Assembly: GCF_000613185.1 (NCBI RefSeq)
Contig: NZ_CCBB010000001.1
Span: 1,674,001 to 1,738,000, forward strand
Origin: Mycolicibacterium cosmeticum
GTDB lineage: Bacteria; Actinomycetota; Actinomycetes; Mycobacteriales; Mycobacteriaceae
Direction: 5' to 3'
DNA: 64,000 bases
Part shown: positions 34,601 through 42,638 of the stretch, piece by piece
Numbering within the stretch: the first letter of the stretch is position 1
Layout: each line of letters opens with the position of its first letter
Notes under the pieces: generated by a model
Seen by the model: the letters and a program-made list of their open reading frames with translations, nothing else
Databases searched by the model: none
Told to the model about the DNA's origin: nothing
Made by a program: the position numbers and the translations under genes

Positions 34601-35401
34601 TCACGGCAACAGCACGAATGACAGCCCTTTCTCGGCTTTCACGGTGCGCGCCGACCAGGTGCCCGGACCGCGCCCCGGGCCGGCCATCTCGGTCAGCGTC
34701 AGGTAGGTGCCGTCCGAGCGCTTCGACGTCGAATCCACCCACGCGATGTGACCCGCGGGCGGGGCGTCGAGCTGCCCGCCCGGAATCACCACGATGGCCC
34801 GCGGCTGCGGGTCGTCCACCACCGTCCAGCCCGCCGACCTGGCCGAACCGGCCAGATCCCGCGGCGTGGCGGTGACTGCCGGGTAGAACTGCTCCCCCGA
34901 GACGAAGAACCACTTCTCCAGCGCGGCCCACGCGTCGGTGCCGTCCTTGGCCGGGTTCACCTGCGCCTTACGCCCGGTGGCCCGCGCCGACGTCGGCCGG
35001 GACGCTTCGGTGGCACACGGCGGGACGACCGGGTCGTTGGAGCCGGTGTCGAGCATCGCGTCGGTGACGTAACCGCCGCTGTCCAGCCGGTTCCACAGAT
35101 CCGTGCGCAGCTGATACGGCCCGCCGACGAACTCGGCGCCGCGGGCATAACACGTGATGACCACCCTCGAATGGTTGGCAACGGTGCCGATCTTCTGGCT
35201 TGTCATCGACGGCGCCGACCGGACATTCAGATCGAAGCTGCCGGTGTTGACGGTGACGGCGCGGGCGTCGGTGGCCGATTCCGGCGCGGCGCCGGCCGTC
35301 GCCACCATTCCGGCGCCGCCGGATGCGCTTGAGACGACGGCCGAGACAACACCGAAAACCAACAGCGAGGTCAGCCCAACGCGCATTTTGGTCGAACTCA
35401 C
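34601..35401 (-). CDS. Secreted SH3-like/CHAP-like protein, catalytic cysteine apparently missing
   Basis: About 266 residues from a GTG at 35401 preceded by AAGGGAT. A signal peptide (LTSLLVFGVVSAVVSS) is followed by an SH3-type segment (GSFDLNVRSAPSMTSQKIGTV, about 55-115) and a C-terminal domain resembling CHAP amidases. The histidine strand AGHIAWVDS is present, but the helix that should carry the nucleophile reads DAWAALEKWFF, where CHAP enzymes have a Cys-Thr-Trp. The domain may thus be a non-catalytic cell-wall binder, or my alignment is wrong. The remaining two cysteines (ITCYARG, VPPCATE) lie in the SH3 part. Assignment is tentative. Confidence 0.6.
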   Translation of the reverse strand: MSSTKMRVGLTSLLVFGVVSAVVSSASGGAGMVATAGAAPESATDARAVTVNTGSFDLNVRSAPSMTSQKIGTVANHSRVVITCYARGAEFVGGPYQLRTDLWNRLDSGGYVTDAMLDTGSNDPVVPPCATEASRPTSARATGRKAQVNPAKDGTDAWAALEKWFFVSGEQFYPAVTATPRDLAGSARSAGWTVVDDPQPRAIVVIPGGQLDAPPAGHIAWVDSTSKRSDGTYLTLTEMAGPGRGPGTWSARTVKAEKGLSFVLLP

Positions 35402-35528
35402 GGCAATCCCTTCGGACACAATTCGCAGAATCATAATTCTGGAATTGGCTATTTGCTGCCGCCTCGAGAATTCTTTGCCAAGCCGTGATTTTCAATTCGT
35501 CCATCGGACGTCGCGCCGAACTGCAGGC

Positions 35529-36215
35529 TCAGCGCCACTGATAACGCGTCTTGGGCCGCCCGGCCTTGCCGTAGTCGGTGCTGCGGGTGACGGTGCCGTC
35601 GTCGGCCAGCCGCTCCAGGTATCGCCACGCCGTCACCCGGGAGACACCGACCTGACCGGCGACCTCGTCGGCCGTCAGGCCACCGGGGCTGTCCCGCACC
35701 ACCCGCGCGATCTCGTCGGTGGTCTGCGGTGCGACGCCTTTCGGGGTGACCGTTTTGTCGGTGGCAACCCGCAATTCCGCGAACGCGCGGTCCACCTCCG
35801 CCTGACTTGCCGCCTCGGTACCGGCGGGCAACGCGCCGCGGTAGCGGCGGTAACGCTCCATCCGGTCCCGGAACGCGGCGAAGGTGAACGGTTTGAGCAA
35901 ATAGGCCAGCGCGCCGTGCGCGACCGCGGCGCGGACCATTTCCAGATCCCGCTCGGAGGTGATCGCGATGATGTCGGGCGCCGGCGCCAGCCCCGACAGC
36001 CCGGATGCCAGGGCGATACCGCTGGCGTCGGGCAGCCCGAGATCGAGCAGCACCAGGTCGACGGGCGGTTGCGCCTCGGCCGCGACGCGCATCGCATCAC
36101 GGGCGGTGTGCACCACCGCGACCACCGAAAACCCTTCCACCCGGCCGAGATACGTGTGGTGTGCCTCGGCGATCAGGGGATCGTCCTCGACGATCAGCAC
36201 CCGGATCGGGCTCAC
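35529..36215 (-). CDS. CitB/DcuR-family response regulator
   Basis: 228 residues. The receiver domain has acidic residues E10-D12, phosphoacceptor D58 (LVLLDLGLPD) and the KPF lysine near residue 107. A linker leads to a C-terminal winged helix of the citrate/malate type (GGLTADEVAGQVGVSRVTAWRYLERL). Its start (GTGA at 36212-36215) overlaps the stop of the sensor kinase, so the two are translationally coupled. It most likely activates the adjacent dicarboxylate transporter gene in response to an external C4-dicarboxylate or citrate (inference from context). Confidence 0.92.
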   Translation of the reverse strand: MSPIRVLIVEDDPLIAEAHHTYLGRVEGFSVVAVVHTARDAMRVAAEAQPPVDLVLLDLGLPDASGIALASGLSGLAPAPDIIAITSERDLEMVRAAVAHGALAYLLKPFTFAAFRDRMERYRRYRGALPAGTEAASQAEVDRAFAELRVATDKTVTPKGVAPQTTDEIARVVRDSPGGLTADEVAGQVGVSRVTAWRYLERLADDGTVTRSTDYGKAGRPKTRYQWR

Positions 36216-37792
36216 CGCGGCACCGTCACGGTGACCACCGAGCCATACGTCAACTCCGCGGCCACCGTCCCGCCGTGCCGGTTCACCACCTGGGCCACCA
36301 GCGCCAGGCCCAGACCATGACCCGCGGCATCGCTCTTGGTCGAATACCCGCGCCGCAGGGCCCGCTCGAACGTCGCCGGGTCCATGCCGGGGCCGCTGTC
36401 GGCCACCTTGATCATCAGCGCCTGGTCGTCCTGGTTCACCGTGACCTCGACCCACGGCTCGTCCCGATCGCAGGCGTCGAGGGCATTGTCGATCAGATTG
36501 CCCAGCACGGTGACGATCTCCTGGCCCGTCAGCGGGATATCGGCGGACAGCTGCGTGTCCTCGGTGACGGTCAGCGTGATGCCGCGCTCATCGGCCTGAG
36601 CCGCCTTGCCCAGCAACAGCGCCACCAGCGCGGGTTCGCGCACGGACTGCGACAGCCGGTCGACCAGCCGCTGCGACAGTTCCAGTTCGTCGGTGGCGAA
36701 CCGCACCGCGTCCTCCGGGCGGCCCATCTCCACCATGGTGATGACGGTGTGCAGTTTGTTCGCCTGCTCGTGCGCCTGCGCGCGCAACGAATCGGTGAGC
36801 ACCTTGAGGGCGCTCAGTTCGCCAAGCGCACCCTGTAACTCGGTGCGGTCGCGGATGGTCACCACCTCGGAGGCCGACGCCCTGCCCCGCTCCCCGCGCT
36901 GATCGGCCACCGATGCCCGGTTGACCACCAGCACCCGCTCCTCGGTGACCTGCAGTTCGTCGCGGACGCCCGGATCCTGGCTGCGCAGGAACTCCGGCAG
37001 GTCGGCACGGGTCACCGGCCCGTCCGGCAGCCCCAGCAGCCGGCGCGCCTCGTCGTTGACCAGCGCCACGCCGTCACCATCCAGCACGATCAGTCCCTCC
37101 GACACCGAATGCAGGACGGCGTCATGATGGTCATACATCACCCGCAGCTCGTCCGGCCGCAGGCCGTGGGTCTGCCGCAACAACCGGCGCCGGATCGCCC
37201 ATGCGCCGGCCAACGAGATGGCCAGCGCCGCCGCGGTGACCGCCGCGATGGTGCTGATCTGCGACCGCCAGCGCTGCGCCAGGGTCTGGCGGGTGATGCC
37301 CGCGGACACCAGCCCGACGATCCGGCCGTCGGACGCGCGCACCGGCGCAACCGCCCGGATCGAGGGGCCCAGTGTTCCGGTGTAGACCTCGGTGAACGTC
37401 TGGCCCCGCAGCGCGGGCTCCAGCGTGCCCAGGTAGTGACCGCCGATCTGGGTGGGATCGGTGTGGGTGAAACGGATGCCGTCGGGGGCCATGATGGTGA
37501 TGAAGGCGATTCCGGTGGCCTTGCGCACCGCTTCGGTCACCGGTTGCAGAGTCCTTGTCGCCGAACCTGATTCGATGGCCAGCGCGGTCGACGGGGAATC
37601 GGCCAGGGCGGTGGCGATGCCGATCATCTGCTGGCGCGCCGCGTCGTCGCCGTCCCGGCGGGCATCCAGCAGGGCCAGACCGGTGCCGGCCAGCACCACC
37701 AACACCACCACCACGATCTGGAGCGCGATCGCCTGACCTGCCAGCGACCACCGTGACGTGGCCGGCCACCACCTGCGCACCGGCACCCCCAA
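36212..37792 (-). CDS. CitA/DcuS-family sensor histidine kinase
   Basis: 526 residues. Transmembrane helix 1 is near 20-43 (IALQIVVVVLVVLAGTGLALL), then an extracytoplasmic sCache/PDC-like ligand domain to about 175, helix 2 near 178-200, a cytoplasmic PAS domain (HSVSEGLIVLDGDGVALVNDEARRL), and the dimerisation helix with H in LRAQAHEQANKLHT. The ATPase has the N-box NLIDNALDAC and the G-box DSGPGMD. This architecture senses citrate or C4-dicarboxylates. It is divergent from dctA, with a CRP-like site between them. Confidence 0.93.
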   Translation of the reverse strand: MGVPVRRWWPATSRWSLAGQAIALQIVVVVLVVLAGTGLALLDARRDGDDAARQQMIGIATALADSPSTALAIESGSATRTLQPVTEAVRKATGIAFITIMAPDGIRFTHTDPTQIGGHYLGTLEPALRGQTFTEVYTGTLGPSIRAVAPVRASDGRIVGLVSAGITRQTLAQRWRSQISTIAAVTAAALAISLAGAWAIRRRLLRQTHGLRPDELRVMYDHHDAVLHSVSEGLIVLDGDGVALVNDEARRLLGLPDGPVTRADLPEFLRSQDPGVRDELQVTEERVLVVNRASVADQRGERGRASASEVVTIRDRTELQGALGELSALKVLTDSLRAQAHEQANKLHTVITMVEMGRPEDAVRFATDELELSQRLVDRLSQSVREPALVALLLGKAAQADERGITLTVTEDTQLSADIPLTGQEIVTVLGNLIDNALDACDRDEPWVEVTVNQDDQALMIKVADSGPGMDPATFERALRRGYSTKSDAAGHGLGLALVAQVVNRHGGTVAAELTYGSVVTVTVPR

Positions 37793-37813
37793 ACTGAACG
37801 AAATGAACTAAAA

Positions 37814-37829
37814 CGTGACCGGGATCACG
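37814..37829. promoter_or_regulatory. CRP-like binding site upstream of dctA
   Basis: CGTGACCGGGATCACG fits (C/T)GTGAN6TCAC(G/A), the consensus of mycobacterial CRP (Rv3676). The flanking A and T extend the palindrome to 37813-37830. It is centred about 28 bases before the dctA start and about 30 bases from the start of the sensor kinase gene, so it could serve both. Confidence 0.65.
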
Positions 37830-37849
37830 TACTCGCCGACCATCCTTAC

Positions 37850-39217
37850 ATGACCTCCACCACGGACACGCCCGCGAAGAAGCGGGACCGCACGCACTGG
37901 CTCTATATCGCCGTCATCGCCGCCGTCGTCATCGGCGTCGCCGTCGGCCTGCTCGCCCCGTCGATCGGCAAGGACGTCGGCGTCCTGGGCACCATGTTCG
38001 TCAGCCTGATCAAGATGATGATCGCGCCGGTCATCTTCTGCACCATCGTGCTGGGCATCGGCTCGGTGCGCAAAGCCGCCACGGTCGGCCGGGTCGGCGG
38101 GCTGGCCTTCGCCTACTTCCTGATCATGTCGACCATCGCGCTGGGCATCGGCCTGGTGGTGGGCAACCTGCTCAAGCCGGGCTCGGGAATGCACCTGTCG
38201 GAGAAGGCGGCCGGCCAGGGCGCCGCCCTCGCCGAGAAGGCGCATGAGGCCGGCGGCCTGATGGACTTCGTCACCCACATCATCCCGACCACCCTGCTGT
38301 CCTCGTTGACCGAGGGAAATGTGTTGCAGGCGTTGTTCGTTGCCCTGCTCGTCGGGTTCGCACTGCAAGCGATGGGCACCGCGGGCGAGCCCATCCTGCG
38401 CGGTGTGGAGCACCTGCAGAAGCTGGTGTTCAAGGTGCTCACCATGATCCTGTGGCTGGCCCCGATCGGTGCTTTCGGCGCCATCGCCAACGTGGTGGCC
38501 CAGACCGGCTGGAGCGCGGTCACCCAACTGCTGGCGCTGATGCTGGGCTTCTACCTCACCTGCTTCGTGTTCGTGTTCGGCGTGCTGGGCGTGCTGATGC
38601 GCGCGGTGTCGGGGGTGTCGATCTTCAAACTGGTGCGCTACCTGGCCCGGGAATACCTGCTGATCTTCTCCACCTCGTCGTCGGAATCCGCTCTGCCGCG
38701 GCTGATCGCCAAGATGGAGCACCTGGGCGTGGACCGCAGCACCGTCGGCGTCGTGGTTCCCACCGGATACTCGTTCAACCTGGACGGCACGGCGATCTAC
38801 CTGACCATGGCCTCGCTGTTCATCGCCGACGCGATGGGGCATCCGCTGTCGCTGGGTGAGCAGCTGTCGCTGTTGGTGTTCATGATCGTCGCCTCCAAGG
38901 GTGCCGCGGGCGTCAGCGGCGCCGGGATGGCCACGCTGGCCGGCGGCCTGCAGAGCCACCGGCCCGATCTGCTCGACGGCGTCGGCCTGATCGTCGGTAT
39001 CGACCGCTTCATGTCCGAGGCGCGCGCCGTCACCAACTTCTCCGGTAACGCCGTCGCCACCGTCCTGGTCGGGTCGTGGACCAAGACCATCGATCGGGCC
39101 AGGGTCGACGCCGTGCTGCGTGGTGACGTCCCGTTCGACGAGCTGACCATGGTCGACAGCGACCACGGCGGGCGCGCCGAAGAACCGGCATCGGCGCGCG
39201 TCCCGGTGCCGGCGTAG
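37850..39217 (+). CDS. dctA: C4-dicarboxylate:cation symporter
   Basis: 455 residues of the DAACS family. It imports succinate, fumarate or malate with H+ or Na+. Eight transmembrane helices and two re-entrant hairpins are indicated. The serine-rich hairpin reads STSSSESALPRLI, the TM7 motif is FNLDGTAIYLTMASLF, and the second hairpin is ASKGAAGVSGAGM; IVGIDRFMSEARAVTN is the TM8 signature. It is next to the CitA/CitB-type pair, a classic sensor-transporter arrangement, and ends in a strong terminator. Confidence 0.95.
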   Translation: MTSTTDTPAKKRDRTHWLYIAVIAAVVIGVAVGLLAPSIGKDVGVLGTMFVSLIKMMIAPVIFCTIVLGIGSVRKAATVGRVGGLAFAYFLIMSTIALGIGLVVGNLLKPGSGMHLSEKAAGQGAALAEKAHEAGGLMDFVTHIIPTTLLSSLTEGNVLQALFVALLVGFALQAMGTAGEPILRGVEHLQKLVFKVLTMILWLAPIGAFGAIANVVAQTGWSAVTQLLALMLGFYLTCFVFVFGVLGVLMRAVSGVSIFKLVRYLAREYLLIFSTSSSESALPRLIAKMEHLGVDRSTVGVVVPTGYSFNLDGTAIYLTMASLFIADAMGHPLSLGEQLSLLVFMIVASKGAAGVSGAGMATLAGGLQSHRPDLLDGVGLIVGIDRFMSEARAVTNFSGNAVATVLVGSWTKTIDRARVDAVLRGDVPFDELTMVDSDHGGRAEEPASARVPVPA

Positions 39218-39232
39218 GGTGCGCACGAAAGG

Positions 39233-39261
39233 CCCGGCCGGAGACATCCGGCCGGGTTTTT
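39233..39261 (+). terminator. Rho-independent terminator of dctA
   Basis: CCCGGCCGGA (39233-39242) pairs perfectly with 39247-39256 around a GACA loop and is followed by TTTTT. Confidence 0.92.
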
Positions 39262-39298
39262 CGTTGTGGGTGAACCATTTCCGGCCTGCGGACGTGTC

Positions 39299-39598
39299 AT
39301 GGGTATGCGTACCGTGTTGATCGCCCTGATCGCCGTCCCGGCGGCGGCGCTGTTGACCGCCGCCCCGGCTCGGGCCGAGTCGGCGGTGGTCACCATCGGC
39401 ACCCTGGAATCGCAGGGTTTCCACGTCAACGTCGACCGGGTCGGCAGTGCTCCGCTGGACCAGTGCGTCGTCACCAGCGTCCGCAATCCGCAATCGGAAA
39501 CGCGACTCGTGCAGGTGGACAGGCACGGCGACCGCGACATCTTCGTCCCGCTCGTGGTGCGGCGGACCATCACGGTGTCCCTGGACTGTTCGAGGTAG
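39299..39598 (+). CDS. Small secreted two-cysteine protein, paralogue C
   Basis: About 99 residues. A signal peptide (VLIALIAVPAAALLTAAPARA) precedes VTIGTLESQGFHVNVDRVG, PLDQCVVTSVRNP and VSLDC near the end. Mature part about 75 residues. It is closest to paralogue D in its second half (DRDxxxPxVVRRTxxVSLDCSR). Starts at 39299 and 39305 are both possible and there is no clear SD. The DUF3060 gene follows in the same direction. Function unknown. Confidence 0.8.
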   Translation: MGMRTVLIALIAVPAAALLTAAPARAESAVVTIGTLESQGFHVNVDRVGSAPLDQCVVTSVRNPQSETRLVQVDRHGDRDIFVPLVVRRTITVSLDCSR

Positions 39599-39634
39599 CC
39601 CCTTGGGCCGGTGCCGATGTGGGACCATCTGCAC

Positions 39635-40294
39635 ATGAACCCAGAGGATGATCCCGAGGCCCGGATCCGGGCGCTGGAACAGCCGCTCAGCGACATGGCC
39701 AGGGCGTCCGAACTGGGAGCCGACCACCGCGCCGGCGTGGGTTACCCGCCGCCGGTTCAGCAGTGGCCGTACGCGGCCAATCCGTATCCGGTCGGATACC
39801 CGCCCGCGCCGCCGTCCCGTTCGGGTCTGCGTCCGTGGATGCTGATCGTTCCGGTCGCGGTGGTGATGATGGCGGCGGCGGGTGGTGCGGCCTGGGTGGT
39901 GTATCAGAACACCGCGTCGATCCCCGGCATCTCCGGCGGCGGTGGCTTTCTCACCGAGGCCCCACCGAGTCCGGAATCGACCGTGGCCGAGGCGCCGTCC
40001 GTCGTGCCCTCGCAGGATCTGCCGCAACCCGGCAGCACCGTGAGCGTCTCCGGCATCGGCGCCGTCAAGACCATCGCCTGCAATCAGAACGTGGTGGTGG
40101 TCAGTGGGGCCAACAACCGGATCACCATCACCGGGCACTGCGCCAGCCTGACGGTGTCGGGCTTCGAGAACAACGTCACCGTGGACACCGCCGACGCCAT
40201 CACCGCCGCCGGGTTCGACAACCACATCGCGTTCCACTCGGGCGCCCCGGGCATCACCAAGTCCGGCGAAGGCAACGTGGTCGAGCAGGGTTAA
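39635..40294 (+). CDS. DUF3060 membrane-anchored protein
   Basis: 219 residues. A short acidic N-terminus (NPEDDPEARIRALEQPL, also found in other mycobacterial membrane proteins) and a proline-rich stretch lead to one transmembrane helix near residues 68-90. After a Ser/Pro linker comes a right-handed beta-helix-like DUF3060 domain (VVVVSGANNRITITGHCASLTVSGFENNVTVD) with two cysteines. Type II topology would place DUF3060 outside. Function unknown. ATG at 39635 fits the family N-terminus. The TAA overlaps the stop of the convergent amidase. Confidence 0.83.
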   Translation: MNPEDDPEARIRALEQPLSDMARASELGADHRAGVGYPPPVQQWPYAANPYPVGYPPAPPSRSGLRPWMLIVPVAVVMMAAAGGAAWVVYQNTASIPGISGGGGFLTEAPPSPESTVAEAPSVVPSQDLPQPGSTVSVSGIGAVKTIACNQNVVVVSGANNRITITGHCASLTVSGFENNVTVDTADAITAAGFDNHIAFHSGAPGITKSGEGNVVEQG

Positions 40295-41148
40295 GCCTGC
40301 GTTATCACCCTGAGCCGCAACGCCGCCGCGGTCGCGGGCCCCACGATGCCGTCGACCACCAGGCCGGGCGTTCGGCGCTGGAATTCGCGCACCGCGGCCT
40401 CGGTTTCCGGACCGAAGATGCCGTCGATCTCCAGATCGCCGGCGTAGGACGCGTAGGCGTGCTTGAGCCGTCGCTGTAATTCGGCGACCTGCGGGCCCCG
40501 CGACCCCGCGAACAACAGGATGCCGGTGTATTCGCCCACCGGCACCGGCGGCCGACGGTCCGGTGCCGGGTCGGTCAGCACCCCGATGCGGGCGCCGATA
40601 TCGCGACGCAGCTCCGTCATGTCGATGGCCCCGGGATCCCACTTGCCCTGGGCGTAGCCCGCGTACTCCTTGTGCCCGATGGTCCTGGCCGATGTCTGTC
40701 CCAGCCTGCGGTTGATCGCCGCGCAGCAGTCGACCAGCGCGAAATACTGTGCGTCCGGCCAGTTCTCGCGGTGCGGCGCCAGAGGGCCGGTACCGGTGTT
40801 GGCGCATTCGATGCCGATCAGATGCCAGTTGCCCATGTTGGCGGGCACCCACGGATACATGCCGACGCCGGCGTGCCAGGCCACGCCGAGCGCGACCACC
40901 GTCACCGTCCCATCCCTGGCGATGTGCAGCTGCGACAACGGCCCCGCCAGGTCCGGCCGGCCGGCGGCGATCGACGCCGCGGTGGCGGTATCCGAACCGG
41001 TGTGATGCACCATCACCCCGCGGATGTCCTCGAAATCACCGTGTCCACGGTCCCGCCAGCCCGGGTACTCGACCACGTCGAGCCCCTCGGCCCGCAGCAC
41101 ATCGGCCAGCCAGACCGGGTCACCCGTCCATGGTCGCCTCGACGGCAC
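40291..41148 (-). CDS. N-acetylmuramoyl-L-alanine amidase with peptidoglycan-binding domain
   Basis: 285 residues. The amidase_2/PGRP domain has zinc histidines in VMVHHTGSD (near residue 48) and IGHKEYAG, plus the catalytic region KWDPGAIDM. The C-terminal 70 residues form a PG_binding_1 repeat (RGPQVAELQRRLKHAY, IDGIFGPETEAAVREFQRR, VDGIVGPATAAAL). No signal peptide is present. Mycobacteriophage endolysins share this layout, so a phage-derived or otherwise exported lysin is possible. The GTG at 41148 was chosen because GGGGAGG lies eight bases upstream; the frame is open to 41211. Confidence 0.85.
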   Translation of the reverse strand: MPSRRPWTGDPVWLADVLRAEGLDVVEYPGWRDRGHGDFEDIRGVMVHHTGSDTATAASIAAGRPDLAGPLSQLHIARDGTVTVVALGVAWHAGVGMYPWVPANMGNWHLIGIECANTGTGPLAPHRENWPDAQYFALVDCCAAINRRLGQTSARTIGHKEYAGYAQGKWDPGAIDMTELRRDIGARIGVLTDPAPDRRPPVPVGEYTGILLFAGSRGPQVAELQRRLKHAYASYAGDLEIDGIFGPETEAAVREFQRRTPGLVVDGIVGPATAAALRLRVITQA

Positions 41149-41299
41149 CGCGCTCGCCTCCCCTACCGGTGATCTCCACCCGATCTCCACCCAACCTCCA
41201 AGCGGCACCATGCCCCGCGGCGACAGGATGGGTTGCAGTCAACCTACCCGGCACACCTGCGCACCACCCAATACGCGCACTCGCACAAGGAGTCTCATC

Positions 41300-41632
41300 A
41301 TGAAGAGCATCACCGCCAAGCGCATCGCCGCCACCGCCGCCGCGATTGCTGCCCCGCTCGGAACCGCGTTGGTCCTCGGCGCGTGGACGGCCCCGACGGC
41401 GTCCGCGGCCGGGGAGTCCGCGGTGGCCACCATCGGCCTGTTGGAGGCGCAGGGTTTCGACGTGAAGATCGACCGGGTGGGCTCGGCACCCCTGGATCGG
41501 TGCGTGGTGACCGACGTGCGAAATCCACACGAGCGCACCGAGATCGTCCGGGTCGGCGGACGGGACGACCGCGATTTCATCCCGGTCGTCGTCCGACGCA
41601 CCGTGTCGGTGTCGCTGGACTGCTCCCGCTGA
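41300..41632 (+). CDS. Small secreted two-cysteine protein, paralogue D
   Basis: 110 residues. Signal peptide RIAATAAAIAAPLGTALVLG to about residue 36, then the domain ATIGLLEAQGFDVKIDRVG, PLDRCVVTDVRNP and VSVSLDCSR. AAGGAG is well spaced before the ATG. The C-terminal half closely matches paralogue C, 1.7 kb away. Ends in a hairpin at 41656. Function unknown. Confidence 0.82.
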   Translation: MKSITAKRIAATAAAIAAPLGTALVLGAWTAPTASAAGESAVATIGLLEAQGFDVKIDRVGSAPLDRCVVTDVRNPHERTEIVRVGGRDDRDFIPVVVRRTVSVSLDCSR

Positions 41633-41655
41633 CCGCACGATCCCCTGGACGCCAT

Positions 41656-41683
41656 ATGGGCGGCACCCGCGGGTGCCGCCCAT
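41656..41683. terminator. Bidirectional terminator hairpin
   Basis: ATGGGCGGCACCC (41656-41668) pairs perfectly with 41671-41683. It lies between paralogue D and the convergent repeat-protein gene and has no long T-tract. Confidence 0.75.
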
Positions 41684-41702
41684 GTGGGATATCGCTGTTC
41701 GC

Positions 41703-42137
41703 CTAGCCGTTACCGCTGAGGAACTTCCCGATGTTCTTCACCAGGTTGCCACCGAACTGGCCGGCGTTCTTGCTCAGGTTGCCGCCGGTCTTACCGATAT
41801 TGGTGGACAGGTTCGTGGTGAACTTTCCGCTGTTGATCAGCAGGTTGGTGCCCGTCTGACCCAGCTGCTGCTGCGCGTTGGACCCGACCGTTCCCGCGTT
41901 CACCAACAGATTGGTGCCGAACACGCCCAGGTTGTGTGACAGATTGGACCCGAACTCCCCGATCGTCTGATTCGGGCTCACCTTGTTACCCGTGCTGTTG
42001 ACGACATTCTGTTGTGAGTCGGCCGAAGCCGTACCCGCACCAGCCACACTGCCGCCGATTGCGAGGGCCGCAGCCGTGCCGGTCACCGCGACGACCCGCA
42101 CCCATTTCCGGCTTTCCGACCCCACCTTGTGATTCAT
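41703..42137 (-). CDS. Secreted asparagine/glycine-repeat protein 1 (MPTR-like)
   Basis: 144 residues. A signal peptide (VVAVTGTAAALAIGGSVAGAGTASA) precedes about 95 residues of degenerate repeats of period about 11: GTNLLVNAGTVGSN, QTGTNLLINSGKFTTN, LSTNIGKTGGNLSKN. The N-x-G spacing recalls the MPTR repeats of PPE proteins, but there is no PPE domain. GGAGGGAGAG precedes the ATG at 42137; a few codons upstream are in frame. A paralogue with the same DSQQNV start of the mature part follows at 42639. Function unknown; probably a repetitive surface or secreted structural protein. Confidence 0.78.
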   Translation of the reverse strand: MNHKVGSESRKWVRVVAVTGTAAALAIGGSVAGAGTASADSQQNVVNSTGNKVSPNQTIGEFGSNLSHNLGVFGTNLLVNAGTVGSNAQQQLGQTGTNLLINSGKFTTNLSTNIGKTGGNLSKNAGQFGGNLVKNIGKFLSGNG

Positions 42138-42638
42138 GATTGCTCTCCCTCCAGCAAATCCCAACCGAGCCCGCTTAAGCTAGCACGTGGTCTGTGATCC
42201 AAACCACGATTAAGGTAGCCCCGTAGCGGAAGGTTGAAACCTCGGGACGGCTGCGAAAATTTGCTTTCCCGCGGCGCCGGAATTGGCAATCACCCGCTCG
42301 CTGCGCGTTTGACCAGGGGTTCGGCCCCAGGATACGCCCCGTCGAAATGCAGCAAGTTTTTACGCCACCGATAATTTCGGCTTTACCAGCCGTTATGTGA
42401 TACCGGCGGTCCGGCAGCGTCATCCCCCACCCATCGGCCGCCTCGGCCCCACGGTCGGGGCATCCGGATTAGCTGCACCCTGGCAAAGCATGGTGCGTCG
42501 CGGCGACGGATCGACGCGGTCTCGTCGGCCGACAGAATTTTGGCGACACGACACGCCAGCAAAGCCCGAAAACGACCTACCGGCCCGCTCGCGACACGAG
42601 CGGGCCGGCAGGCGCCCACACAAGAAGTTCGGCGCGGG
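42138..42638. other. 501-base region between the two repeat-protein genes
   Basis: It should contain the promoter of repeat protein 1 and, at 42581-42607, the terminator of repeat protein 2. The segment 42165-42400 is less GC-rich than average. No convincing gene: frames at 42175, 42383 and 42397 lack ribosome-binding sites and family-like sequence. Confidence 0.6.
42581..42607 (-). terminator. Terminator of repeat protein 2
   Basis: CGGCCCGCTCG (42581-42591) pairs perfectly with 42597-42607, loop CGACA, followed on the minus strand by GTAGGTCGTTTTCGG. Confidence 0.75.

Noticed and set aside
37808..40852. A 1014-codon open frame on the minus strand opposite dctA
   Set aside because: It is the antisense shadow of dctA and following genes, with Arg/His/Gln/Gly-rich composition typical of high-GC shadow frames. 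dctA itself has complete family motifs.
40291..41148. A prophage remnant, suggested by the endolysin-like amidase
   Set aside because: No integrase, capsid, holin or other phage gene is nearby, and such amidases also occur as mycobacterial chromosomal genes.
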